64,000 nucleotides of DNA from CAIYOL01 sp964494805 (GTDB taxonomy: Bacteria; Planctomycetota; Phycisphaerae; Sedimentisphaerales; Anaerobacaceae), in contig CAZBST010000004.1 of NCBI GenBank assembly GCA_964494805.1, forward strand, positions 1 to 64,000, in the 5' to 3' direction. The notes below the pieces were generated by a model that searched no databases, was not told the DNA's origin, and saw only the letters and a list, made by a program, of their open reading frames with translations. The position numbers and the translations under genes were made by a program. This document shows positions 42,169-50,775 of the stretch, in pieces (position 1 is the first letter of the stretch; each line of letters opens with the position of its first letter).

Positions 42169-42822
42169 TCAATGAGATTCCTCGACAGTGAAGGGTTCGG
42201 TTCCTGGTCTTTGTTTGGTAAATTCGCTTATATCCAGTTCTTCATATGTTATTTTATACCGCTCTCGGAACCGCGCCGGCATATCAATGAGTAACTGTTT
42301 GGCCCTATAGGCATACCAACTGTCAGGCCATTTGCTAATAATTTGCCGACAGGTATCAACCATCAGCTTGTAACCTACCTGCGGCAATCGTCCCAGGCTG
42401 CGGCCCGGCACGGCCACATTGAGGAGCCGTTCGGCTTCTATCCTGTCTATCTCGGAAAGCGGTCTGAAGTATAGTTGAGTTGGCTTCACAGCAGGGCGGA
42501 CAGGCTCGGCGGGCGTTTGGTTGTCTGCGGGCTGATTTTGTTCCTGAACCCCGCCTCGCGGCGAAGCCACAGGCTGCTGTTTTACCGGTTCCTCCGCAGG
42601 GGTTTTTGCCTGCTGCTCCGGCGGCTTCGGTGGTGTTAGAAACTTCTCTTTATCTTTTTCAACCTGCTCGTAGAAGTTCTTCGCCGGCTTATCAACCGGC
42701 TCCGCAGCCATAGATTTAGATAAAGGCTCAGGCTTTTCGGAAGACGAAAAAACACCTATCAAGACAATCGCAACCATAACGACAACCGCAAGAGCTGCAA
42801 TTTTCAGCCAGAACGTATTCAT
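42169..42822 (-). CDS. Single-pass membrane protein with Pro-rich linker, 217 aa
   Basis: One N-terminal helix (about 6-26, IAALAVVVMVAIVLIGVF), a Pro/Gln/Glu-rich spacer (about 40-115) and a C-terminal helical domain (about 118-205: LSEIDRIEAERLLNVAVPGR, CRQIISKWPDSWYAYRAKQLL) that resembles a single TPR-like unit. AAAGGGG precedes the start. Its stop abuts the thyA start. Why a membrane protein is coupled to thyA is unexplained. Confidence 0.7.
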   Translation of the reverse strand: MNTFWLKIAALAVVVMVAIVLIGVFSSSEKPEPLSKSMAAEPVDKPAKNFYEQVEKDKEKFLTPPKPPEQQAKTPAEEPVKQQPVASPRGGVQEQNQPADNQTPAEPVRPAVKPTQLYFRPLSEIDRIEAERLLNVAVPGRSLGRLPQVGYKLMVDTCRQIISKWPDSWYAYRAKQLLIDMPARFRERYKITYEELDISEFTKQRPGTEPFTVEESH

Positions 42823-42841
42823 CTGACCTGCCCCTTTCTAA

Positions 42842-42870
42842 TTGATAAATGATAGCTGATTACCTATAAT
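42842..42870 (+). promoter_or_regulatory. Sigma-70-type promoter for ribE-pdxA-rsmA
   Basis: TTGATA (42842-42847), a 17-base spacer and a perfect TATAAT (42865-42870), about 60 bases ahead of ribE. It overlaps the opposing promoter at 42873-42900. Confidence 0.7.
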
Positions 42871-42872
42871 TA

Positions 42873-42900
42873 ATTATAGCGTCTGATTGGCTTTTTTCAA
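42873..42900 (-). promoter_or_regulatory. Sigma-70-type promoter for the membrane protein-thyA pair
   Basis: On the minus strand TTGAAA (42895-42900), a 16-base spacer and a perfect TATAAT (42873-42878). The two -10 boxes of the divergent promoters are only two bases apart and form the palindrome CTATAATTAATTATAG. Confidence 0.7.
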
Positions 42901-42931
42901 TATCAATTATAAGAAGCTGGAAATAAATTTT

Positions 42932-43573
42932 ATGTTCACAGGGCTTATAAAGACAATTTGCACGGTAAAGTCGGCCTACACAGCCGCTGGCGGGATGCGT
43001 CTGGCCGTGGATTTAGGCGAATTAGCCCACGAGTGCAAAATCGGCGACAGCATAGCTATAAACGGCGTTTGTTTAACCATTGTCCAATTGCGAGGCAGCG
43101 TCGCAGAGTTCGATGTCAGCGGCGAAACACTGACAAAGTCAACGCTGGGCAAGTTGAAATCTTCTTCGCCGGTTAATGCGGAGCTGGCTTTAAAGGCCGC
43201 CGACCGGTTCGGCGGACATTTTGTTCTCGGCCACGTCGACGGTGTTGCAACGATTAAAGCAATTGAGCGGAAAGGGTCGTTTGCCGATATGAAATTCGCA
43301 GCTAATCCCGAGCTGCTCGCCCAAATAGTGGTCAAGGGTTCGGTCGCCGTTGACGGAATAAGTTTGACAATAGCAGATATGAATGAAGATAATTTCAGCG
43401 TCTCGATAATTCCTGAAACGCTAAAGAAAACGACGCTGGGTGCAGCAAAAATCGGCGATGTGGTAAATATTGAGACCGATATAATAATCAAAACAATAAA
43501 GAAGCAATTTGAGAAGATTTTGCCACAGAAACAATCGTTAACAACCGAAAGATTAAAAGAGCTGGGCTTTTAA
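42932..43573 (+). CDS. ribE: Riboflavin synthase alpha chain
   Basis: Dismutates two lumazines to riboflavin. The ATG at 42932 (MFTGLIKTICTVKSA) gives 213 residues, as usual. Two lumazine-binding repeats are visible, each with an N-terminal barrel: GDSIAINGVCLTIV and GSVAVDGISLTIAD, with GGHFVLGHVDGVATI between. No FMN riboswitch is evident in the short leader. First of a plus-strand trio with pdxA and rsmA. Confidence 0.96.
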   Translation: MFTGLIKTICTVKSAYTAAGGMRLAVDLGELAHECKIGDSIAINGVCLTIVQLRGSVAEFDVSGETLTKSTLGKLKSSSPVNAELALKAADRFGGHFVLGHVDGVATIKAIERKGSFADMKFAANPELLAQIVVKGSVAVDGISLTIADMNEDNFSVSIIPETLKKTTLGAAKIGDVVNIETDIIIKTIKKQFEKILPQKQSLTTERLKELGF

Positions 43574-43588
43574 GACACGAACGAAAAG

Positions 43589-44656
43589 ATGAACAGAAAC
43601 AACGGCAACAATTCGATAAGCGAACAATTGGTCATTGGCATAACGATGGGTGAGCCGGCGGGCGTCGGCCCGGAGGTCGTGGTCAAAGCGCTGGTTGAGC
43701 CGGAGATAAGAAAAGCAGCGAGGTTCATCATATTCGGTATGAATGAGCAGCTTTGTTATGCAGCAGATAAAGCAGAGATAGAGCCGTTCTGGGACAGGTT
43801 CCAGCACGAAAAAATCAGCAGAGATTATCCGCATAAAGTTGTAGTGGCCGATTATGACGAGCATCCGGTTCCGTCCTGGATTAAAGGCCCCAGCACGGTC
43901 GGCGGCGAAGCATCCATACATTTTTGTCTGGATGCTATCGAGGCGGCCAAGGCCGGCATAATTGATGCGATAGTAACGGCGCCAATCAGCAAAGCGAGCT
44001 GGAAATTAGCCGGCGCCAAATGGCCCGGCCATACCGAAATGCTGGCGGACAAGTGTAAATCGCCGCGAAAGGCAATGATGTTCGTCGCCGGCCCGCTAAA
44101 GGTGGCCCTTGCAACTATTCACAGGGCGCTATTTGAACTTCGGCATGAGTTCACAATCGGCCGCGTGTTTGAGCCGATAGATTTATTGAACATTGCATTG
44201 AAAGAATACTTCGGTATCGAAAATCCCAAAATCGGCGTTGCCGCACTGAACCCTCACGCGGGAGAAGGCGGACAATTCGGTGACGAAGAGCAGCGGATAA
44301 TATCACCGGCGATTTTGCTGGCGCAGGAACAAGGGATAAACTGTCACGGCCCATACCCAGCCGACACGTTATTCCTGCGGGCGGCACGCGGTGAGTTCGA
44401 CGCCGTCGTTGCGATGTATCACGACCAGGGGATGATACCCGTAAAGCTTCTTGCATTCGAGGATGCGGTCAATATCACCATCGGCCTGCCGATAATCAGG
44501 ACGTCGCCGGCCCACGGAACAGCTTTTGACATCGTCGGCAAAAACATTGCTGACCCATCGAGTATGATGGCTGCCATAACCACCGCTATTAATATGGCCT
44601 CTACTAAAAAGGCGCACCAGCCGGTGCAGACAAAGACCGCCTCAAATGCAAACTAA
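43589..44656 (+). CDS. pdxA: 4-hydroxythreonine-4-phosphate dehydrogenase
   Basis: NAD-dependent step in DXP-dependent PLP synthesis. Landmarks: GITMGEPAGVGPEV, GHTEMLADK (metal His), NPHAGEGGQFGDEE, DAVVAMYHDQGMIPVK (metal His) and RTSPAHGTAFDI. The length of 355 residues is slightly long because of an N-terminal Asn-rich tail and a Lys/Thr-rich C-terminus. It overlaps rsmA by 11 bases. Confidence 0.95.
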   Translation: MNRNNGNNSISEQLVIGITMGEPAGVGPEVVVKALVEPEIRKAARFIIFGMNEQLCYAADKAEIEPFWDRFQHEKISRDYPHKVVVADYDEHPVPSWIKGPSTVGGEASIHFCLDAIEAAKAGIIDAIVTAPISKASWKLAGAKWPGHTEMLADKCKSPRKAMMFVAGPLKVALATIHRALFELRHEFTIGRVFEPIDLLNIALKEYFGIENPKIGVAALNPHAGEGGQFGDEEQRIISPAILLAQEQGINCHGPYPADTLFLRAARGEFDAVVAMYHDQGMIPVKLLAFEDAVNITIGLPIIRTSPAHGTAFDIVGKNIADPSSMMAAITTAINMASTKKAHQPVQTKTASNAN

Positions 44657-45536
44657 GCGGCAAATCGAACAGTTGCTCGCAGAGGCCGGCGTCGAGCCGA
44701 ATAAACGACTCGGCCAGAATTTTCTCGTCGATTTGAACCTGATGCGTCTGCTGGTAGATAACGCAAATATAGGTAATGATGATATTGTGCTCGAAGTCGG
44801 CTGCGGCACCGGCTCTCTGACACAGGCTCTGGCTGAGCGAGCTGGCAGGGTCATCGCCGTCGAGATTGACCAGACGCTGGCCAAAATTGCCGCAAGCGAG
44901 CTGGCCGTAGCTAAAAATGTCGAGGTCTTCAATGCAGACATTCTGGAAAGCAAGAACACCATCAACCGGACCATAAGCGGCACTATTGAACTGGCTTGTA
45001 AAAAGCGGCCAGGCAGATTTCTTCTGGTTTCGAATCTGCCTTACAGCATCGCTTCGCCTCTGATGATGAATCTGATTACAGGCCCAATAGTTGCAGATGC
45101 AATGTACGTTACGGTTCAAAAAGAGGTGGCCGAGCGGATGACAGCCGCACCCGGCGACAGGCACTACGGCACATTGAGCATACATATAGCAGCAACAGGT
45201 AATGTAAAAACAGAAAGAGTTTTAAAGCCGACGGTTTTTTGGCCTGCCCCGCAGGTTAGTTCGGCAATGATAAGTTTTGTCCACAAAGCCGAAAAGGTCA
45301 GCCGGATTCAAAGTATGGAGCTTCTCGGCGAGGTGATAAATCTTTTTATGCAGCACCGGCGAAAAATGGTAAAGGCCTGCACAAAATTTGTCGCTGGTTC
45401 GCTTAAGAAAATTAATATCTGGCCTGAAATTTTCCAGAAATGCAGCATAGACCCGTATAATCGGCCTGAACAGCTCACGCCGGAAGACTTTATCGCCATC
45501 TCAAATCTGTGCAATGAAATCTCAGAGAACTGCTGA
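44646..45536 (+). CDS. rsmA: 16S rRNA (adenine-N6,N6)-dimethyltransferase
   Basis: Dimethylates two adjacent adenosines near the 3' end of 16S rRNA. Motifs: LGQNFLVD, the SAM-binding VLEVGCGTGSLT, IAVEIDQTL, NADIL, and the target-base pocket SNLPYSIASP. 296 residues. The frame starts inside pdxA, implying coupled translation, and its end overlaps the convergent fumarase gene by 15 bases. Confidence 0.95.
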   Translation: MQTKRQIEQLLAEAGVEPNKRLGQNFLVDLNLMRLLVDNANIGNDDIVLEVGCGTGSLTQALAERAGRVIAVEIDQTLAKIAASELAVAKNVEVFNADILESKNTINRTISGTIELACKKRPGRFLLVSNLPYSIASPLMMNLITGPIVADAMYVTVQKEVAERMTAAPGDRHYGTLSIHIAATGNVKTERVLKPTVFWPAPQVSSAMISFVHKAEKVSRIQSMELLGEVINLFMQHRRKMVKACTKFVAGSLKKINIWPEIFQKCSIDPYNRPEQLTPEDFIAISNLCNEISENC

Positions 45537-46376
45537 TTTGTGCCGGTGGCTGTGGCACTCGATATTGACGGCCACCGGCAGTGAGCCGATATGACAGGGA
45601 GCAGCCTCGATTAAACAAGCCAGTGCCGTGGTGTCGCCGCCGAGTCCCTGCGGCCCCAGGCCGAGCGTATTAATCCGGGAAAGCAAATCCGCCTCAAGCT
45701 TAGCGTAAAACTGGTCACTATTTCTTTGCTGGAGATTTCGCAGCAGTGCTTTTTTGCTCAGCAGGCAGCTTAATTCAAAATTGCCGCCGATTCCTACCCC
45801 GATGATAAGCGGCGGGCAGGCATCGGCACCGGCCTGCTTTACAACATCGGCAATCCATTCGATTATTTCTTTTCTGCCGACTGTTGGATTGAACATTTTG
45901 AACTGGCTTTTGTTCTCACAGCCGGCGCCTTTGGTGATGACGGTTATCTTCAGCTTATCGCCGGGGACGATTGAGTGATGAATTACCGCAGGGGTGTTCG
46001 AGCCGGTATTTTCGCGTTTATTCAGAGGGTCAGCGACAACACTATTTCTCAAGAACCCGTTTTTGTATCCTGCTGCTACGCCGGCGTTAATCGCATCGTA
46101 TAACGTCTTTCCCTCATCTGCCTTGACAGATGCTTCGCAGCCCTGCTCGACAAAAACCACCGCCAGTCCCGTATCCTGACAGAGCGGTTTATTTTCGTCC
46201 GCTGCTTGTCGGGCATTTTCGATGAGCCGGTTTAATATTTTCGCCGCTGCCGGATTGGTCTCTTTCCGCGCCGCGTCTTCAAGAGCAGCCATAACATCGG
46301 AGGGAAGCTCGTAGGCGCTCGCTATGCAAAGAGACTCGACAGTATCGACTACTTTTTCAAATTCGATTTTCCGCAT
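45522..46376 (-). CDS. Class I fumarate hydratase, alpha subunit
   Basis: Iron-sulphur fumarase or tartrate dehydratase N-terminal half, 284 residues. LCQDTGLA and GAGCENKS carry two cluster cysteines and ACPPLIIGVGIGG follows with the third. The beta subunit, which normally lies next door in two-subunit enzymes, is not in this window. It sits five bases after the beta-propeller gene, so it is cotranscribed with two exported proteins, an odd grouping. Confidence 0.92.
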   Translation of the reverse strand: MRKIEFEKVVDTVESLCIASAYELPSDVMAALEDAARKETNPAAAKILNRLIENARQAADENKPLCQDTGLAVVFVEQGCEASVKADEGKTLYDAINAGVAAGYKNGFLRNSVVADPLNKRENTGSNTPAVIHHSIVPGDKLKITVITKGAGCENKSQFKMFNPTVGRKEIIEWIADVVKQAGADACPPLIIGVGIGGNFELSCLLSKKALLRNLQQRNSDQFYAKLEADLLSRINTLGLGPQGLGGDTTALACLIEAAPCHIGSLPVAVNIECHSHRHKSAVL

Positions 46377-46381
46377 AATAA

Positions 46382-48715
46382 TTAGTTTTCCGCAATGGTA
46401 ACCTCAAAGGTTTTATAGGTTGTATTGCCGATGTCATCGGAGACCCTGACGGCGATTATATGTTCGCCGGCACTCAACTGTTCGATAACGATAGTGAAAT
46501 CTTCATCAGTAGTATCATAGACTAAATCGTCCGGCACAGCGTTTATCCAGTCGGTGTTACTGTCAACGGTATAATCTACCTTGCCGATGGCACTTAGCTG
46601 GTCTGATGTTTGTATCTTCAGCACTACGCCTTTTTCGCCGCTCTCAATAGAATACTTTCTAATAACCGGCCCGGTGTTATCAACAACAACCGGCTCGGTT
46701 ATCCTGCTGCCTGTTAATTTAGTTGTCGTTGTATTGCTTCTCTCGTCGCTTGCGGTTACTCTGATTTCATACCGTCCATCCTCAACCGTCCTGCCGTCCC
46801 ATTCGAAGTTGTCCGTCTCTATATCCCTTTCCAGCTCAATCCAGTTTTCTCTTCCAAGTTTTCTAAAATCTATTTTGTAAATCAGTTCGTCGCCGTTATC
46901 GTCTTTGGCGTTATAGCTGATTTTGAATAAACCCATTTTGTCTTTCGCCTCGATTCTTTTGACGCCGACCGACTCTAACTTAGGCGCCAGATTGGGAACA
47001 GTATCGGCAACAGCAATTTCTCTTACAAGCGGACTTTTTCGGTGGTCTTCGGTTTGCAAAATGAGCTTATACTGACAGAATCTGCCGAGCGGGCATTTCA
47101 TCTGCACCGGCCCGGTAACTTCGACCGGGGTGGTCCAGTCTGAAAAAGTCGGGTCGTTCACATCCTCAACGTTTCCGCTGCGGCAGGCCATCATAACTTT
47201 GCAGCCCTGCGGAATATCAGCGTCGATTTGCAGCTTTCCCCAGTCGGCCGGCTGACCGGCATCTATAAGAGCGGAAGTGTAAGTTCCCTCATGAGCAAAA
47301 GTTTTGGCCAGTTTTATCAGCTTCGCAGGATTTGCCGTCCCGAGATAAACGCCGTCGTCGGTTACGGCCATAGCGGCTATTTGTGATGCGTGCTCATCCT
47401 GATAGATAATTGCCTGCTGTTCCGAGGCCGGGTCAGCGGTAAAAGCTCGGCCGTCGTTTCCGGTCCCGATAAGCAACTTTCGCTCCTGTTCTGCCATACA
47501 AAAGAGAACCGCGGTCTCCGTGAATATATCAGTCACGTAACCATCTTTGGTTATCCTGTATATGTAACTGGCTTCAGCGGGCTTAGGTGGTTCCATCTTA
47601 GGTATTTGTTTCTGCGGCAGTTTCTCGTCAGAGTCCTGCTTGGCATTTGCAATTTCCAGTTTCAACCCCTCTTCGCTTTCAGGAACACTTTCCTGCATTT
47701 CTACTTCTACCTCTGGGTGCCCGGCCGAAGGCTGTTGTGTGCCAGGCTCAGCCGGCGGCTGAACAATCTCAGCCGATGTTGCCGCTGCATACAAATTACC
47801 GTCTGATGCAAATAGAAGTGCAGTAATCTCCGTCTGGTCGCTATCGTATAAAACCGTTGCCGTCTTATCGTGAGGATTTATCTTGTAAACAAGTCCGCGG
47901 CAGTCACTACCCGCGTAAACAAAACCGTCCTGTCCGATTGCCAGTGAAAGTATATTTTTGTCACGACTATGATAAAGAAGCTGTGGGTCTCTGCCGAAAG
48001 AATCGAGCCGATAGATTTTCCCCCGTGGTCCGGTGCCCAAATAGATATTACCGGTGCCATCAACAGCTATTGCGAAGATATACTTGGCATCGTTCGGCTC
48101 AAAAATTACTTCGGGCTCCTTTATTTTATCTGCTTCAAAGCGATACAGTGCGCATTTGTCACCGCTTACAGCAGCTAAAAGTCTGCCGGCTATATCGACT
48201 GCCATTGCGAAAACATGCTTGTTTGTCAAATACTGCTGTGCCTCAACAATCTCGCCATCAGGTTTAGTTGAGTCATTCAGCTCATTGTCGGAGGTTTCCG
48301 TATTTTTGCTTTCCTCCGGTTCGGGTGGATAAATTTTTGTCAGCTTACCGAGACTGTACCTGTAAATACCGCCGTTAGGACTTGTGCCGAGGTAGACGGT
48401 TCCGCCGCTCACAACGATGCTGTTTATCGACCAGGGTTCTGAAGTGCTCTTTTTTGCGTTTGCGGTCCGGCAGAGTTCCTCAAACTTCTCAGCTATTACT
48501 TCGGCTGCCCTGCCAAGCTGGACAGTTCCCTCCGAGCCGACCACAACATCCTTTGTCTGGCCTTTCAACAAATCTTCACTGGTAGTATGGCGTGTAACCT
48601 CGCTGGTAACAGCCAGGCAATCTGCTTGTGCTAAATAACCCAAAAGAAAAAAACCAAAAACACAAAACCATAGACCTTGTGCTGTTGTGCTCTTGTGCTC
48701 TTTTTTGATTTTCAT
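46382..48715 (-). CDS. Exported beta-propeller protein with Ig-like C-terminus, 777 aa
   Basis: Signal peptide about 1-33. From about 90 to 480 come propeller blades with repeated signatures such as SGGTVYLGTSPNGGIYRYS, TGNIYLGTGPRGKIYRL and QDGFVYAGSDCRGLVYKI, interrupted by a Glu/Pro-rich insert (about 315-385). The rest has beta-sandwich modules (SYNAKDDNGDELIYKIDFR, AGEHIIAVRVSDDIGN). The blade pattern resembles NHL or SMP-30-like propellers. Function unknown. AGGAG precedes the start. It lies between the S55 protein and fumarase. Confidence 0.8.
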   Translation of the reverse strand: MKIKKEHKSTTAQGLWFCVFGFFLLGYLAQADCLAVTSEVTRHTTSEDLLKGQTKDVVVGSEGTVQLGRAAEVIAEKFEELCRTANAKKSTSEPWSINSIVVSGGTVYLGTSPNGGIYRYSLGKLTKIYPPEPEESKNTETSDNELNDSTKPDGEIVEAQQYLTNKHVFAMAVDIAGRLLAAVSGDKCALYRFEADKIKEPEVIFEPNDAKYIFAIAVDGTGNIYLGTGPRGKIYRLDSFGRDPQLLYHSRDKNILSLAIGQDGFVYAGSDCRGLVYKINPHDKTATVLYDSDQTEITALLFASDGNLYAAATSAEIVQPPAEPGTQQPSAGHPEVEVEMQESVPESEEGLKLEIANAKQDSDEKLPQKQIPKMEPPKPAEASYIYRITKDGYVTDIFTETAVLFCMAEQERKLLIGTGNDGRAFTADPASEQQAIIYQDEHASQIAAMAVTDDGVYLGTANPAKLIKLAKTFAHEGTYTSALIDAGQPADWGKLQIDADIPQGCKVMMACRSGNVEDVNDPTFSDWTTPVEVTGPVQMKCPLGRFCQYKLILQTEDHRKSPLVREIAVADTVPNLAPKLESVGVKRIEAKDKMGLFKISYNAKDDNGDELIYKIDFRKLGRENWIELERDIETDNFEWDGRTVEDGRYEIRVTASDERSNTTTTKLTGSRITEPVVVDNTGPVIRKYSIESGEKGVVLKIQTSDQLSAIGKVDYTVDSNTDWINAVPDDLVYDTTDEDFTIVIEQLSAGEHIIAVRVSDDIGNTTYKTFEVTIAEN

Positions 48716-48727
48716 CTTTTACTCCTG

Positions 48728-50626
48728 TTATTCTTCCACTGTTATCTGCATAACTTTTTTGTCGATAATAACTGTGCCTGTCGCCAAACTCTTCTCGAGC
48801 CAATGCGGGTGCGGCTGGCTTCTCAACGTCCTTTTGACATCCTGCAGGAGCAGTATCTTAGTGGCCGGCAAATCAGGAAGCTCGGCCCTTTCCACCGCAA
48901 CACCAGCATCCGGCAGGACTAGCAGACAATACAAATTATCTCTGTTGATAGTAAGAAGATTATTCATCGCCTCAACGAGACTTTCGAGATTCTGAGGGAT
49001 AAATTTATACGGCGCATTTTTCATAAGAAACTCCTGATAACCACGACCGCCGCACACAATCAGGTCATATTTACCCGGCGCCAATTCACGGGGTATTTTC
49101 AAGCTACAGCGATATTCTTTCTTTTCCGCCAGGAAAGATTCCACAACCACACTAACACCCAGCTCCTGGTCTGCTTTTACCCTCGAATCAGACAAATTGA
49201 CTGACCATATTCTCGAAGAGACGTTTTTCGGCACTATGCGAACATCGAAATCAATTGACTTTATGTTCACTTTCTCATACGGATTGTTTAAGAGCATCGC
49301 AACGGAGGCCACCCCTTCTTCCAGCATCTCGTTCAGACCGGCCCCAGTCGAGACATTTTCAAAAGTAATGGAAGCGGCCCCCTCTACGCCGATAGCTACC
49401 TTATACTTTACCGTATGGTCCGGCGGCAAAGTGCCGAGCATAAGAGTTGCCCCAGCCACAGCCGAGCGGAGCACAAGAGGAGTAAGAAGCTGATTGTCAG
49501 CAACACTACAGTTGTACACTCGCTTCTGGGTGTCATTGTACCGGTCCACCGTTATCACAAGCGGTATCATTTTGGCTTTTGCACCGATTTGTCCGTAGAC
49601 TGCTGCCGACTCATCTGCCGTCAGGGCGCCGACAATTTCGATGGGGCTGGCGAATTTGAAGGAACGCATCACGCTCGATACCACGGTATGCACTTGACCG
49701 GTGGCCATAGGCAAATCAACCGCTCCGTGACCAAGAAAATCATGCCCAAAGCCGTACACCTTATCACCCGCAACCTCGGTTACCGTCCCAATCGCAGTCA
49801 TTGTTATATCACCGCTTACCACTGGAACAGCAAGACAAGCACCAGGTGCTAATTGAACATCATTTGGTTCCCAGACGCTCTTTGTCGCATTTGGTGCCCC
49901 TCCGCCTGTGATACCGGGAACAACCACGAGTCCAAAAGGCTCAACTGAGGCATCGAGCTGCTCGCAAACTTCGGCGGGTAAGCCGGAGGTAATCAATGGA
50001 CAAGGCAAAAAAGTCGGACTGTTCCGAGTGTTCTTTGCTGAAAGGCGGCTGGTTGTGATCTGCCTGTTAATTTCAGTAAAATTAATCGGCCTGGAGAAAT
50101 CAAACCCGAAAGCAGGTTCCCGAATATCTCTGGTAGTTTTTGCCGTCCCACGTTTATGTGCTATATTTCGCTGATGTCCTACCATAAGCGTATCTTTAAT
50201 CGGCATCACACCGTAAAGCGGGTCCTTACTGAAATAGTAAGCGAAAGACAATGCCCCCGCCAGGCGCCCATCAATATAAACCGGCGAACCACTACAGCCC
50301 CACACAGGGCCGCTGTGGATAAAACGCTCATCCGTCCCTTGAACCAAAATCGCATCTCTGCCCGGCTCAATATTGCGAACCACACTTAGAATATCCAGAC
50401 CAAACTTTTCTATCTCGGTGCCCTTATATGTGGTAAGGCAATACGCCTTCATCTGGGGGCGAATTTCATCGATGCCGATATATTTTGTCGGGTCCCAAAT
50501 GCCTTCTACTGCGTTTTGGGGCTCGGTGTTTTTGAACTGCTCATCGGCTGAGCAAAAGGGACAGGCCAAAACCAGCAGGGGAAATAAAAAAAAACCGGCC
50601 TTTGGTTTTGTGAAAATTTTGAGCAT
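48728..50626 (-). CDS. SpoIVB/S55-type secreted peptidase-like protein, 632 aa
   Basis: Signal peptide to about 27. The S55 domain follows directly: GIDEIRPQMKAYCLTTYKGT, then GPVWGCSGSPVYIDGRLAGAL with candidate nucleophile Ser112, FSKDPLYGVMPI, and KVYGFGHDFLGHGA (about 280) with the likely catalytic His. The C-terminal third has beta-rich modules. Outside Firmicutes this architecture is seen in Planctomycetes and relatives without sporulation, so the role is not SigK processing. First of a three-gene minus-strand run. Confidence 0.85.
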   Translation of the reverse strand: MLKIFTKPKAGFFLFPLLVLACPFCSADEQFKNTEPQNAVEGIWDPTKYIGIDEIRPQMKAYCLTTYKGTEIEKFGLDILSVVRNIEPGRDAILVQGTDERFIHSGPVWGCSGSPVYIDGRLAGALSFAYYFSKDPLYGVMPIKDTLMVGHQRNIAHKRGTAKTTRDIREPAFGFDFSRPINFTEINRQITTSRLSAKNTRNSPTFLPCPLITSGLPAEVCEQLDASVEPFGLVVVPGITGGGAPNATKSVWEPNDVQLAPGACLAVPVVSGDITMTAIGTVTEVAGDKVYGFGHDFLGHGAVDLPMATGQVHTVVSSVMRSFKFASPIEIVGALTADESAAVYGQIGAKAKMIPLVITVDRYNDTQKRVYNCSVADNQLLTPLVLRSAVAGATLMLGTLPPDHTVKYKVAIGVEGAASITFENVSTGAGLNEMLEEGVASVAMLLNNPYEKVNIKSIDFDVRIVPKNVSSRIWSVNLSDSRVKADQELGVSVVVESFLAEKKEYRCSLKIPRELAPGKYDLIVCGGRGYQEFLMKNAPYKFIPQNLESLVEAMNNLLTINRDNLYCLLVLPDAGVAVERAELPDLPATKILLLQDVKRTLRSQPHPHWLEKSLATGTVIIDKKVMQITVEE

Positions 50627-50679
50627 TTATAACCTTTCAATTGATTATCGGTTAGAATTTTAGTCGGCCGACAGAGCCA

Positions 50680-50708
50680 TTGCAAGATAAAACAATTTTT
50701 GCTATAAT
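50680..50708 (+). promoter_or_regulatory. Sigma-70-type promoter for the YfgM-like gene
   Basis: TTGCAA (50680-50685), a 17-base spacer and a perfect TATAAT (50703-50708), about 68 bases upstream of the ATG at 50776. Confidence 0.65.
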
Positions 50709-50775
50709 GCTGACTTAAGTCTATAATTGAATGTTATGGGTGCTAATCTATTTTAGAACAGGATAGGAAAGAGAA

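Noticed and set aside
42871..42931. FMN riboswitch ahead of ribE
   Set aside because: The leader after the predicted transcription start is about 55 bases, too short, and lacks the conserved FMN aptamer sequences.
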